DNA of 64,000 nt from Desulfotignum sp. (GCA_018399285.1 JAGYOW010000004.1:1-64000); one strand, 5' to 3'; shown: positions 37,579 through 48,522, counted from the stretch's first letter. Numbers and translations are program-made. The notes: a model not told the origin generated them from the letters alone.

Positions 37579-38894
37579 ATGGCAGAAGCGGTGATAAAAC
37601 TGGCAAAAAAGGCCCGAAGTTTGTTTATTGACAAGGTCAAGGAAATTCTGCCGGAAGGCGGAAATCTGAACGCCTGCCTGACCTGTGGCGCCTGTTCATC
37701 AGGATGTCCTGCAACAGGCTTGAGAGATATGGACCCGGCGCAAATTTCTGCGCATGGCTGTTCCTGGGCATGGACGAGGAAATTGCCGCCTCAGACTGGC
37801 CCTGATGTACTATGTGCCAGCGGTGCATCTATGTCTGCCCCATGAAAATCGACATTCCCCAGCTGGTGTTCAACGCCCGGGCTTTGCGGCCCAGGGAAGA
37901 ACGGCCCAAAGGGATTCTGGGTTCCTGCGACATGGCATTGAGAAACGACACCACCTCTGCCATGGGCACCACGGAAGAGGACTTTGAGTTCGTGGTCGAG
38001 GATGTGCTGAAGAATACCGGAAGCCCAGCCTGAATTTGCAGACATGGAAGCTCCCATTGACAAACAGGGCGCAGAATTTTTCCTGAACCAGTTCCAGAGT
38101 AGAGGGTGACTGAACCCGACGAACTGGTGCCGTTGTGGAAGATCCTGCACCTGGCCGGTGTGGACTGGACGTACGGCAGCAAAGGCTGGGCCGGAGAAAA
38201 CTACTGCATGTTCCTGGCCGATGACGACGGATGGAAGCATATTACCAAAACCAGTGTGGATCAGGCCAATAAGCTGGGGTGTAAAACGTTCCTCACCGAG
38301 TGAGGGCATCGTCACTTTCTCAGTCCGGGCCGGACCATTGAAAAATCTCAACCTGGAACACAACTTTGAAGTCAAAAATATTTAAGTGAGTATTATGCCA
38401 AATGGATCCGGGAAGGCAAACTTAAAGTCAATTCCGACTGAACAAGGACCTGAAGATCAAATTCACGGTGCAGGATCCTGCCAGATCGTTCGGAAAAGCT
38501 ATGGGGATCCCATTGCCGAAGACCTGCGGTTTGTGGTCAAATCCGTGGTGGGTGAAGAAAACTTCATCGACATGCAGCCCAACCGCTCCAACAACTACTG
38601 CTGCGGCGGCGGCGGTGGATTCCTTGCAGTCCGGGTTCAAGGATGAACGCCGCCTGGCCTACGGCAAAAATCAAAGATGAACAGATCAAAGCCACAGGCG
38701 CAGACTACTGTATTGCCGGGTGCCACAACTGCCATGCCCAGATCCATGAACTGAGCGAACACTATGGCAGCAATTACCCCGTGGTACACATGTGGACCCT
38801 GATCTGTCTGTCTCTGGGTATTTTAGGTCCCAATGAACGGGAATACCTGGGATTGAAAGAAGTCAATGTATTCCACCCGGAAACCGCTATGTAA
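37579..38894 (+). CDS. HdrD/GlcF-type Fe-S oxidoreductase (frameshifted)
   Basis: The N-terminus has a 4Fe-4S motif CLTCGACSSGCPATG and a second one CQRCIYVCPMKIDIP. The C-terminal half has a CCG domain: IKFTVQDPCQIVRKSYGD-like, NRSNNYCCGGGGGFLQ and GADYCIAGCHNCHAQI. About 438 codons from ATG 37579 (AAAGGAAC upstream). Such proteins pass electrons between a flavin dehydrogenase and quinone or disulfide partners. At least six indels break the frame. It ends at a strong terminator, separating it from the TRAP genes. Confidence 0.78.
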
Positions 38895-38920
38895 CACTTG
38901 GTTTCACATTTGATTAAACA

Positions 38921-38968
38921 AAGGGGGCCGGCAAAATTTTCAATATCTGCCGAACCCCCCTTTTTTTT
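38921..38968 (+). terminator. Rho-independent terminator
   Basis: AAGGGGG-CCGGCA pairs with TGCCGA-ACCCCCCTT across a 14-base AT-rich loop, followed by eight T. It separates the HdrD-like gene from the TRAP transporter. Confidence 0.85.
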
Positions 38969-38989
38969 GTAAAACAAGGAGCCGTTTGC

Positions 38990-40021
38990 ATGAAAACATC
39001 ACATATCAAACCGGGTTTTTACCGGTCCGGCATGGTCTTTCTGGTATTTTTTTTTTTTCATGGGATTTTTTCAACCGGCATTTGCCCTACCGTGAAGTTC
39101 GGCCATGTGGCCCCGCCGTTTCACGGCCAGGCCAAGGGTGTGGATGCCTTTGCTGATTATGTGAAAGAAAAAAACCGGTGGTGACATTGACATTGCCACA
39201 CATTCCCGGCCGGGCAGCTGGGCGGGAACGCTCTCTGGCCGAACAGCAGGCCGGCACCCTGGAAATAAGGCTGCCACGGCCGTGCTTCAAAATTTCGTGC
39301 CCCAGTGCAGTATTCTGATATGCTGCTTCTGTTCCCGGAACCGGCAGACCCTGTATGCCACCATTGATGACCCAAAGGTTCAGGGAACGCATTTTTCCTA
39401 TTTTCCCAAAAGGATTCATTGCCATCGGATGGACGGAAAATGAATTCCGGGATTTTTCCAATAACAACGCCTGGTGCGGACCCCGGATGACATCAAAGGC
39501 CTTAAAGTCCGGGTCATGAATTCGCCCACGTATCTGGACACGTTCCGGCAGCTGAGCATCTCCTGTGGCCATTCCGTTTCCTGAAACCTACAATGCCTTG
39601 CAGACCGGCGTGTGATCGACGCCCAGGAAAATCCGCTGATCACCTCCATTCTCATGAAATTCACGGAAGTGACGCAATATGACCCGGACCCAGCATTGTG
39701 TCACGGAATGTGTCATTATTGTATTCGTGGATTACTGGGAAAGTTTGACCCGCCCAGCAGCAGATTTTCAAAGACGCGGCCCGGCAGTCCATTCACATCA
39801 ACCGGACGGTCACAGCGGCCCTGCATGAGTCGTTGCCCAAACTCAACATGTCCGTGGAGGCCTATGCCAGGGCCAACAACATTGGAAATCATTGACCTGT
39901 CTGAACAAGAGCGCGAAATGTTCCGCAAAAGCCATGACCCCGTCTGGGACAAATACCGCAAAAAATCGGGGATCAGATCTGTTTGATTTTGTGCTGGAAA
40001 ATTGAAACCCACCGGATGTAA
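38990..40021 (+). CDS. dctP: TRAP transporter solute-binding protein, DctP family (frameshifted)
   Basis: Signal peptide from 38990 (GMVFLVFFFFHGIFSTG), then VKFGHVAPPFHGQAKGVDAF, GGDIDIATFPAGQLGGERSL, RTPDDIKGLKVRVMNSPTYL, PFPETYNALQTGVIDAQENP and FKDAARQSIHINRTVTAALH in shifting frames. This is the DctP fold, which binds a carboxylate in the periplasm through a conserved Arg (KVRVM). About 340 codons. Followed by DctQ and DctM genes on the same strand. Confidence 0.85.
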
Positions 40022-40041
40022 ACGGTTTTTTGTTTTATTCA

Positions 40042-40475
40042 ATGTGTGGAAGAGATCACCCTGGTAGACCATTCTGGATCCTGGCCCTGATCGATCTGTC
40101 CAGGTCATTTCCAGGTATGTGTTCAGTTATTCCTACCTGGTTTGAGGAACTGGCCGGTATATCGGCGTGAAATTTGTGGCATTTTCAGGCGCATCCATCG
40201 GGGTGCGCACGGGCAGCCATTTTACCATGGATCTTCTGGTCACCCACATGAAACCGCCCCGGGCAGGGCCGGGTCCGACTTTCACCAACAGCCTGGCCGC
40301 CGGGTTTTTCTTTATTGTGGCGTACCATTCCTGGAAAATCGTTATGCATGCATGGATATGAAACCACTTCCCCACTTTTGCAGATTCCCATGTATATCGC
40401 CTATCTTCCCATCCCCGTGTTTTTGCGTTCATCGGAATCCGGTTTTTGATCACCGCCTTTGCCAGGGACATGTGA
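40042..40475 (+). CDS. dctQ: TRAP transporter small permease, DctQ family (frameshifted)
   Basis: Reconstructed peptides VEEITLV, VQVISRYVFSYSLV and EELARYIGV, then GASIGVRTGSHFTMDLLV and FFFIVAYHSWKIVMH, follow the four-helix DctQ family, including its EE-x-AR motif. About 144 codons; boundaries approximate because of indels. The end at 40475 lies 13 bases before dctM. Confidence 0.7.
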
Positions 40476-40488
40476 AAAGGCAGACACC

Positions 40489-41774
40489 ATGATTTTTTAT
40501 TCATTGGCCTGTGCTTTACTGTGCTCCTGTTTTCAGGCGTGCCCATTGCCGTGATCCTGGGCGTGACCACCCTTATGTCCTCGGTGTTTTCTTCCAACAC
40601 CCCGCTGACCATCATCACCCAGCAGCTGTTCCCTTCAACGCCCTGACCAGTCTTCGTGCTCCCGGCCATCCCCTGTTTTTCATCCTGGCCGGGCCATCAT
40701 GACCCGGGGCGTTACGCCAGGCGGCTCATATCGGCTCTGTCAATGCCCGGTGGGATGGTTTCCCGGGGCCTTGCCATGGCCGGGATCCTGGCCTGCATCT
40801 TTTTGCCGCCATCTCAGGGTCTTCCCCTGCCACGGTGGTGGCCATCGGCGCTATCATGATCCCGGCCCTGATCAAGGCCGGGTATGGGGAAAAATTTTCC
40901 TTGGGCCTGATCACGGTGTCCGGCCTTAGGCATCGTGATTCCGCCTTCCATTCCCATGATTCTTTACTGCCTGGTCATGAACGTGTCCGTGGCGGAAATC
41001 TTCATGGCCGGGGTGATACCGGGGCTGCTCATCGGATTCTCGTTGATGGTGTACACCTTTTTGTGGGCCAAAGCACAACTTCGGCGCATTGACCAAAACG
41101 CCTCTGTGTCCCGGTTGATTGAAACGGGCAAAGACGGCATCTGGGCGTTGATGCTGCCGTTCATTGTGCTGGGGGCATCTATTCCGGGGTGTTCATTGCG
41201 CCCACGGAGGCTGCTGCCGTGTCCGTGGTGTATGCCCTGTCGGTGGAAATGGCATCTTATAAAGAGTTCGGCATCAAAGACCTGACCGGCGTCGGAAGCG
41301 CCGCCATTCTGTCGGCCTGCCTGTTCATTCTGTCATGTGCCATGACTCTTTATCTGGCTGCTCACAGCCGAACAGATTCCCCATCATCTGGCAGATATCA
41401 TTATCCGATACATTGACACGCCCTGATGTTTCTGCTCACGGTCAACCTGCTGTTTCTGGATTCTGGGATGCTTTATGGATGATGTGTCCGCCATGCTCAT
41501 TCTGGCCCCGCTGTTTTTAGAAACCCTGAACCGGTACGGCATCGACCTGGTGCATTTCGGTATTGTCATGGTGCTCAACATCCAGATGGGCATGCCTTTT
41601 CACCCCGCCTTTTGGTCTGAATCTGTTTTGTGGCCTCGCTACCAAAGCACCTATTGTGGCCTCATTGCCCGGGGTGTGGCCCCGTTTCTTTTGGATCATG
41701 CTGGCCTGCCTGATGCTGGTCACCTATATCCCAAATGGATTTCCCTGGCCCTGCCCCACTGGCTGCTCAAATAG
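40489..41774 (+). CDS. dctM: TRAP transporter large permease, DctM family (frameshifted)
   Basis: Starts MIFYSLACALL behind AAGGCAG. Segments: GVPIAVILGVTTL, PLFFILAG-like, ISGSSPATVVAIGAIMIPAL-like, GLITVSGTLGIVIPPSIPMI-like (seen as IPPSIPMILYCLVMNVSVAE), FIAPTEAAAVSVVYAL and ILAPLFLETLNRYGIDLVHF. It is the twelve-helix ion-coupled subunit. About 428 codons. Confidence 0.82.
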
Positions 41775-41816
41775 GGGGCCGGCCCCAACAGACCTGGGAT
41801 AAAAAAGGAGACGGCA

Positions 41817-43187
41817 TTGATATCACTGACCTGACAAAACCAGTTTCTGGCCATTGTGGACCCTGCCCGGTGGCTGGACAAAAAAGAACAGCTTTTCTGC
41901 TATGCCTATGATGCATTTGTGGAAGAATCCATGCCCGAAGCTGTGATTTTTCCCGAAACCACGGAAGAGGTGTCGCAAATTCTGGCCCTGGCATCGGCCC
42001 ACCAGCTCCCGGTCACGGCCAGAGGCGCCGGCACATCGGTGTGCGGTGGCCCTATACCGCCCGCCACGGCCTGGTGATCAGTTTTTCCCAAATGGACCGA
42101 CATCATTGAGATCAACACCAAAGACCGGCACATTATTGTGGAGCCCGGCGTGTAAATGCCGATGTCCAGGCAGCCCTGGCGCCTGACCGATTTTTCTTTC
42201 CTCCGGACCCCGGGTCCATGAACATGTCCACCATCGGCGGCAACATCGCCCAGAACGCGGGCGGCCCCGGTGCCTGAAATACGGGGTGACCCTGGATTAT
42301 ATCCTGGGCTCGAGGTGGTGCTGGCCTCGGGCAAGGTGATCACCTTTCGGCAGCAAAAACATCAAGGATGTCACGGGATACAAGCTGGCGGCCCTGTTCT
42401 GCGGGTCTGAAGGGCACCCTGGGACTGATCACCAAAGCGATCCTCAAGGTGGTGCCTGTGCCGGAAACCGTGAAACCATCATGGCCACGTTCAACGACTC
42501 CGGATGACACGGCAACGGCGGTCACGGACATCATCGGGTCCGGGATCCGCCCGCAGCCATGGAACTGATGGACCGGCTCACCCTGAACGCCATCGAGACA
42601 AGGCCGGCTTAGGCCTGACAGGAGGCGGCCGGACCCCTGCTCATCGAGGTGGACGGGGTGGCGGAAGCCTGTGACAAACAGATCCGGCTGATCTTAGAAA
42701 AGCTGCATAGCCCACCATGCCGTCCATATCCAGGAAGCTTTGGATCTGTTTGACAGAGAACGGCTGTGGACGGCCCGGCGCCTCAGCCTACGCGTGTTTG
42801 CCAAGCCGGCCCCGGACATTATCTCCGAAGATGTCACCGTGCCCGTGAGCCGGGTCCCGGAATGGCACGGCGCATCATACAGATCGCTGACAGACACCAA
42901 TCTGCAGGTGGGGATTCTGGCCCATGCCGGGGACGGCAACATGCACCCCATGATCCCGGCGGACAAAAGCAATAACGAAGAATGGGGAGCGGGTCATGGC
43001 CGTATTTGACGAGATCTTCCGGGCCGCGGCGGATCTGGAAGGCACCCTGTCCGGGGAGCACGGCATCGGCCTGGCCAAGGCAAAATACCTGCCCCTGGTC
43101 ATGGACCCGGGCACCATTGATTTCATGAAAACCATCAAGCAGGCCGTGGATCCGGACAACATCCTGAACCCGGGAAAATTCGTATGA
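41817..43187 (+). CDS. FAD-linked oxidoreductase, GlcD/D-lactate dehydrogenase type (frameshifted)
   Basis: A likely TTG start at 41817 follows GGAG. FAD-binding segment: PEAVIFPETTEEVSQILALA, LPVTARGAGTSVCGG, DPGSMNMSTIGGNIAQNAGG-like, and FCGSEGTLGLITKAILKVVP. C-terminal: LQVGILAHAGDGNMHPMI (metal-binding HAGDGN-H), EGTLSGEHGIGLAKAKYLPL and DPDNILNPGKFV. It oxidises a 2-hydroxy acid such as glycolate or D-lactate. About 457 codons, normal size. Its stop overlaps the next gene's start. Frame breaks stop at about 43,000, after which the sequence is clean. Confidence 0.85.
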
Positions 43188-44506
43188 CGGGAACGCCCAT
43201 CCGAAACTGCGGCAAATGCGGACTGTGCCTGTCCGTGTGCCCGGTGTACCAGGTGATCAAGCAGGAACAGGCCTCTCCAAGGGCCCGGCTCCAGCTCATC
43301 AAGGCGTTTGAAAAAAAAGATCTGACCGCCTCGCCTTTGCTCAAGGACCTGGTGTCCCAGTGCCTGATGTGCGGGGCCTGCAAGGTTGTGTGTCCATCCG
43401 GCATCAATCACTATGCCAGATTCATGGAGATGCGGGAACAGCTGGCCCGGTCTTTACCGGAACCTCCGGCCATAAGAAGTCTGGTGTATCTGCTGGCCAG
43501 AGAATACCGCCTGCGCATGTGGGCCGGCCTGGCCAGAATCGGCCGGGGCCTCACCCCGGCAGCCCTGGAAAAAAAATACAGGATCGGCACCATCCCGGTT
43601 CACCGGTTTCCAGAGATGAACCGCCGGCCTTTGCGCAGCACCCTGCCCCGGGTATCTTTTGCCAGGGGCAACCCCAGAGGACGGGTGATCTATTTCACGG
43701 GATGCGCCACCAACTATGTGTTTGCCGACACGGGACAGGCCACCGTCCATATCCTCACCCGTTTAGGGTATGAGGTGGTGATCCCGGAAAGCCAGACCTG
43801 CTGCGGCATCCCCATGATGTTCCACGGGGCCAGGGACCGGGCCTGTGAAAACATGGCTGTCAACCTGGCGGCGATCCAGAAGGCCATGGGGGAACACGGG
43901 GGCCATACCCGAAAAAACGCCCTGGATGCAGCCGCAGAAAACTGCGATGCCGTGATCGTGGACTGCACCACCTGCGGGGCGGCCCTGAAAGATGAATACC
44001 CCGCTTTAATGAACATCCCGGCCGGCAACGGCCATGCCGCAGCCCTGACCCGAAAAATCATCCCGGGCATGCCGGACCTGATCGCCCAGAAAACCCGGGA
44101 TATTCTTTCGTTTCTCCATGACCACATCAATGACCTGGCCGCTGCCATGACTTCGGACATCTCGAAGCACAAAGTGATCTACCATGCCCCGTGTCATTCG
44201 AAAAACAGCTTCAATTCCCTGGCAAAGGTACAGGCGCTTCTCAAGGCCCTGCCCTGCTTTGACTATATCCCGGTTCCGGATGAAGCGGCCTGCTGCGGCG
44301 GCGGGGGCACGTTTTTCTATGAATACCCGGACATCTCCAAAAAAATGATGGCCAAAAAACTGGCCGGCGCCCGGGCCGCCGGGGCTGACTTCTGGCTCAC
44401 GGACTGCCCGGTGTGCCGGATCAACCTTCACGGCAGCCTGTCTGAAACAGACAACCTGACCGTGGTCCACCCGGTCACCCTGATCAGCCAGGGACTGGGA
44501 TCATAA
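43184..44506 (+). CDS. GlcF/LldE-type Fe-S subunit of hydroxyacid dehydrogenase
   Basis: 440 residues, intact. Two 4Fe-4S motifs (CGKCGLCLSVCP at 9-20 and CLMCGACKVVCP near 61-72) and two CCG domains (FTGCATNYVF ... QTCCGIPMMFHGA; HAPCHSKNS ... EAACCGGGGTFFYEYPD). The last cysteines (TDCPVCRINLHG) complete the second. It accepts electrons from the GlcD-like partner (4-base overlap) and delivers them to the membrane pool or to the HdrD-like protein encoded upstream. The substrate probably enters through the TRAP transporter. Confidence 0.92.
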   Translation: MTGTPIRNCGKCGLCLSVCPVYQVIKQEQASPRARLQLIKAFEKKDLTASPLLKDLVSQCLMCGACKVVCPSGINHYARFMEMREQLARSLPEPPAIRSLVYLLAREYRLRMWAGLARIGRGLTPAALEKKYRIGTIPVHRFPEMNRRPLRSTLPRVSFARGNPRGRVIYFTGCATNYVFADTGQATVHILTRLGYEVVIPESQTCCGIPMMFHGARDRACENMAVNLAAIQKAMGEHGGHTRKNALDAAAENCDAVIVDCTTCGAALKDEYPALMNIPAGNGHAAALTRKIIPGMPDLIAQKTRDILSFLHDHINDLAAAMTSDISKHKVIYHAPCHSKNSFNSLAKVQALLKALPCFDYIPVPDEAACCGGGGTFFYEYPDISKKMMAKKLAGARAAGADFWLTDCPVCRINLHGSLSETDNLTVVHPVTLISQGLGS

Positions 44507-44536
44507 AAATTAATATAGTTACCTGGGACAACGAAA

Positions 44537-45454
44537 TTACGCAGGGTCGCTGCTGTCTTCGCTCTTGCGTCCGTAAACATTGTCCTTCGGCGGCAGCCCT
44601 CTGCGTTCGCTGGAAAGTGTGCAGCTGCTGTAATGCGGCTTCAAGCGACGGTTCAGGGAAATCAATACCCGGGTCACGGTCTTGCTGATGATGCCCGTCA
44701 TGGCCTGGTGGGTGATCTCTTCCAGAGCGGTACGGTTGTTGTAGGACACGGGGCGATAGGGACGCGGTGATATCAGGGCATCGTATATGTCGCTGACCAT
44801 GATGATGTCGATCATCAGGTTGTCGATGGGATTTCCCAACGGATAGCCACTGCCGTCCTTACGCTCATGGTGGTCTCTGGCCACCCGGGCCGCCAGATTC
44901 TCGTGTTCGCCGAAAAAATGGGTCAGCAGCACATATCCGGCCAGGGCGTGGTGCCGCAGGTGGACAATCTCGGAGGGGGTTAACGGGGTTTTTTTAGTAA
45001 GAATGGCCGGCGGTACGCACAGCTTGCCGATATCATGGATGGGACCGGCCATGACCTCCTGCAGCAGGGCCGCCCGGTCATCGATCAGTTCCCGGGCGAT
45101 AAGGATGGAAAGAGCGAAAACCAGCAGCATATGGCGATAGGTGTAAAAATCCAGTTGACGGAAATGATAGAGTGATATCAGCACCGGCTCAGGCATGACC
45201 ACATCGCCGGCGATATCAAAAATAGCCTGATGACGATCAGCTCCGTGAAAAATCACATCATAGGGGGGCTCCCTTAAAAAATCCACCATATCGGCCTGCA
45301 CCCGGCAATAACTCAGCAGGTTGCAGCCAGGAAAGGCTGTTTTGTGTTCTCCGGCAAGCGTTTGCAGGACCGGCAGAGTCAAGCGGGTATCTGCGGCCAG
45401 TAACTCCCTGCCGGTGATATCGGTTACTGCATGGGTGAGACGATATTCCGGCAC
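44537..45454 (-). CDS. HD-GYP-type phosphohydrolase
   Basis: 305 residues. The HD-GYP signature is present: GPIHDIGKLCVPPAIL, HHALAGYVLLTHFFG, VARDHHERKDGSGYPLGN (the GYP), and MVSDIYDALISPRPYR. This family breaks down cyclic di-GMP. The N-terminal 100 residues hold no receiver or PAS domain that I recognise. No transmembrane helix. Monocistronic, convergent with the GlcF gene. Confidence 0.88.
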   Translation of the reverse strand: MPEYRLTHAVTDITGRELLAADTRLTLPVLQTLAGEHKTAFPGCNLLSYCRVQADMVDFLREPPYDVIFHGADRHQAIFDIAGDVVMPEPVLISLYHFRQLDFYTYRHMLLVFALSILIARELIDDRAALLQEVMAGPIHDIGKLCVPPAILTKKTPLTPSEIVHLRHHALAGYVLLTHFFGEHENLAARVARDHHERKDGSGYPLGNPIDNLMIDIIMVSDIYDALISPRPYRPVSYNNRTALEEITHQAMTGIISKTVTRVLISLNRRLKPHYSSCTLSSERRGLPPKDNVYGRKSEDSSDPA

Positions 45455-45555
45455 GATATCCTCCTTTTTTGCTGCTGCACAACCAGGTACACCGGTATCA
45501 GCTGCGGACCGCTTTAGTCAAGAAAAAAGTGCTGTCACACCTTTCGGCTGTGCGG

Positions 45556-46716
45556 TCAGATATTTCTGCTCCAGTATCCAAGCCCCCATTGTAACAATGC
45601 CTGCAACAAAAAAAGCAGCGCCAGAACATGGAATCCGGTAAAGCCCCGGGCCGCTTCCCCGAACATCCCCAGGGCTGCCGGGCCCACAAAGAATCCGATT
45701 CCCCAGAACAGATAGAACGCGCCGGATATGGTGCCTTTCAAAGAATCCGCCACAACATTGTTCAGCCATGACAGGGCGGACACGCAGAACACGCCCAGCC
45801 CGAAACTGGCTAAAAAAAGCCAGGGGTAAATCCCCCACCCGGCCCTGCCCGGAAACATCCCAAGGCCCGCAGTGATCATGAACAGCCCCAAGATCATGGT
45901 CTTGGTCCGCCCATGCCGGTCGGATACGGGGCCCGTAATGATCTGGGACAGGCTGATGCCGATATAAAACAGGGTGAAAAACCCGCCAATCTGGGCCTGT
46001 GTAAATCCTTTTTCCTGGATCAGAAAACCGGGAAGCACGGTCAGGGAAATCCCGTATCCGGCCCCATACAGAATAATGCCCGAGAACACGGCCAGGATAC
46101 CCGGATAGGCAAGGATCTTTTTAAGCCCGCCGGTATCCAGGGCCGTCTCAACCCCGCTTCCTTCTGCCCGGGGATCTTTGACCGTCACAAAAATAAGAAA
46201 AGCCCCCAGGAGCCCTGACAGGGCAAACAGCACAAAAGGTTCATTTTTCACCCACACCCCGGCCATCAGAATTCCGAAGCCGCTGCCAAGGGTGAGCCCC
46301 AGATGGAGCGATGCATTGTAGGCCCCGATCATTTTTCCCTTGGCTGCGGGATACAGCATGGACAAAAGGGCCGGTGCCAGGGCCCACAAGGGAGCTTCAC
46401 CGATTCCCTGGAGCAGCCGCCCAAAAAAGATCATCGCCTGGGTCTGTGAAAAACAGTATATGAGCCCGGAAGCGGAACAGATCAGGTACCCGGCCACCAG
46501 AAAACGCCGGCACCCATACCGGTCAGACAAACGCCCTGTGGGAAACTGGAGCAATACAAACGGGACGGCAAACGCAGAGGCCAGATAGCCGACGGTTTTT
46601 AAAGACCCGGTAAAGGTAATGATTTTCTGGGGCAGCAAAGGGACGATCATCCCGACCCCGAACATGAACAAAAATACTGACAGATTCAACCCAATGATGG
46701 ATATCCGTTTTTCCAT
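45556..46716 (-). CDS. Major facilitator superfamily transporter
   Basis: From Met at 46716 (MEKRISIIGLNLSVFLFMFG, with GGCGG upstream), about 386 residues and twelve hydrophobic helices. Loop 2-3 carries the MFS signature as GRLSDRYGCRRFLVAG and the second half repeats it as GPVSDRHGRTKTMILG. It resembles drug/sugar exporters, with no substrate specificity visible. A longer start at 46779 lacks a ribosome site. Confidence 0.88.
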   Translation of the reverse strand: MEKRISIIGLNLSVFLFMFGVGMIVPLLPQKIITFTGSLKTVGYLASAFAVPFVLLQFPTGRLSDRYGCRRFLVAGYLICSASGLIYCFSQTQAMIFFGRLLQGIGEAPLWALAPALLSMLYPAAKGKMIGAYNASLHLGLTLGSGFGILMAGVWVKNEPFVLFALSGLLGAFLIFVTVKDPRAEGSGVETALDTGGLKKILAYPGILAVFSGIILYGAGYGISLTVLPGFLIQEKGFTQAQIGGFFTLFYIGISLSQIITGPVSDRHGRTKTMILGLFMITAGLGMFPGRAGWGIYPWLFLASFGLGVFCVSALSWLNNVVADSLKGTISGAFYLFWGIGFFVGPAALGMFGEAARGFTGFHVLALLFLLQALLQWGLGYWSRNI

Positions 46717-47086
46717 AATAATTCCGCCTGTGATGGATGCCCTCCGCGATTGCCCGGAAAAGATGCTGCACAACTGCACAGTTCCGGTGTCCTCCTGAAC
46801 AAAAAATCAGGGAGAGCGGGTTTGATGATGCCGTGTGATTGTTCCGACAGCCGATCAGCTGTGACAGGGTGGCGGCGGCGGCAGAATCCGTTGAAAAACA
46901 TTCGTAAACTCCTGTTGGTTGATGGATCAAACAACTCTACATAACAGCATCCCTGGACATTGTAAATCAATTTCAGGATCAGAGTTTATGTAAGATTCGG
47001 CACAGAAACGTCAGGGCAGTCATCAGATTGCTTCTTTCCGCTGAATCCCTTTATCCGTGAGGGATACCGGCATCTTTTCATTTGAT

Positions 47087-47124
47087 GATTGTCGGAAATA
47101 CAAATTTTTGTATTTCTGACAATC
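47087..47124. repeat. 38-base near-perfect palindrome A
   Basis: GATTGTCGGAAATACAAA, two T, then TTTGTATTTCTGACAATC; one mismatch in 18 pairs. Its core GAAATACAAA..TTTGTATTTC matches that of palindrome B at one variable position. Confidence 0.8.
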
Positions 47125-47346
47125 CTGTTTTCCCCAATCACCTGAACAGACTCAAAACACCTGATATAAGGGCTCTTCCAGCATCAACCGATCATATTCC
47201 CTGTTTTTTATTGACCGACAAAATGGACCCTGCCATGTGTGGATAGAAAATATTAGTAGGGGGCTCTTGCATCAACCCTTTGAGAAAACCGCTGAAACCC
47301 TTTGAGTACAAGAGATTTGGGATGATTTGTTACCGGATCTGTTTTA

Positions 47347-47383
47347 AATTACCAGAAATGCAAAATTTGCATTTCTGGTAATT
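47347..47383. repeat. 37-base perfect palindrome B
   Basis: AATTACCAGAAATGCAAA, one A, then TTTGCATTTCTGGTAATT; all 18 pairs match. It shares GAAATRCAAA and the outer CAG/CTG with palindrome A, 260 bases away. Confidence 0.85.
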
Positions 47384-47592
47384 GTATTCACCCGGGAGAT
47401 TGAAAGGGTTGAAAATAGTGGACATCCGTTTTTCCCGACTTTGTGACAGCAGAGTCCGGTTATCCGGCCCATTCAATCAACCATTAAATCATCAACAAAT
47501 TCAGATACTGACTGTTCCGGTAACCAGCAATTGATCTCTCTCACCCGGTCATTATCCTTGCAGCAATCGGCCTTTCATGCTTTTCCGTTCAA

Positions 47593-48522
47593 TCAGCATC
47601 TTTCGACGGCTGCTCCCGTGATATGGGCTCCTTGTTGGCAAAACATATGTTTCAAAGCTTCATCACATGCCCGGCTGATTTCTGCATAACTCAACTCTTC
47701 TGCCGGATCAGCCAGACGCCGCCAGATATCTCTTGCAGCAGAATGGGATAATTCGCTTAAAAGTGCTGGTGATGCGTGGTTTATCCGGCAGGAATAGTAC
47801 AGCACATCATCAAATCTTCGGAAAAAGCAGGGTCAAGAATGCCGGGGTGATTTGTCGCTGCACAATCAGGCTGTGGGATTGATCCCACTGATCATCATCA
47901 GAAAGCTGTTCAGAATCCGCCGGATTTCTCCCATTATCGTTGGAGCAGACCCCGCTGGGATCCAATGGCATCAAATTCATCAAAAAGTAAAGGCCCCGGG
48001 GTCTGGTTGCCGCATCAAAGACCTGCAGCTTGCCCGCGGTTTCCCATATGATTTTGTCAAAAGGCCGTCCAGCCGGACCCGGCACAAGGGAAACCCGAGT
48101 TCACCGGCGAGCACAGATGCCGACATGGTTTTGCCGGTACCGGGAGGTCTGACCGTGCAGCTGGGAAGCCGCTGGCGGGTGCCAGGCCATGGACAGAAGG
48201 TCCGCCGCATGGCGCCGCTCACGAATGACTTTTTTGATTTGCCGGGAAAGGTTGTCTTCCAGAATCATGTCCGCAAGCCGCAGCTTCGATAGACACGACA
48301 AACAGATCTGGTGCTTCCTGAAGGCCTATCGGGATGGGGTTCGGGACCGTCTGTCCAATGCGCTGACGCTTTTGGCCCGGCCATCAGCGCGCGCAGCTCG
48401 GCCAGTTTGCCGTGGCCGCGTTTGGCTTCATGGGCGGCACCCGCATGGCGATGGAGTAGAAACGCTGATCGTCTCCTCGCTGTGTGACTGCAACAATGCT
48501 TTAATTCGGTCCGCCCCGCCAT
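47593..48522 (-). CDS. AAA-family ATPase (frameshifted)
   Basis: From ATG 48522 behind AGGAG: MAGRTELKALLQSH, then AAHEAKRGHGKLAELRALM, a short AAA+ core with PPGTGKTMSASVLAGELGFP (Walker A), RVRLDGLLTKS, GLYF-x-DEFDA-like (Walker B), DQSHSLIV (sensor), and AGDIWRRLADPAEELSYAEI-like C-terminal helices. About 310 codons. Relatives of this short AAA+ type occur in accessory regions, often beside a protease; none is found here. At least six indels. Confidence 0.72.

Larger units (their letters stand above)
46780..47592. other. 813-base intergenic region with two large palindromes and a short direct repeat
   Basis: No convincing gene. It contains the palindromes at 47087-47124 and 47347-47383. 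The phrase GGGCTCTTCCAGCATCAACC at 47170 recurs as GGGGCTCTTGCATCAACC at 47264, and TTGAAAG/CTTTGAG motifs are scattered. AT content is higher than in neighbouring genes. Confidence 0.7.
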
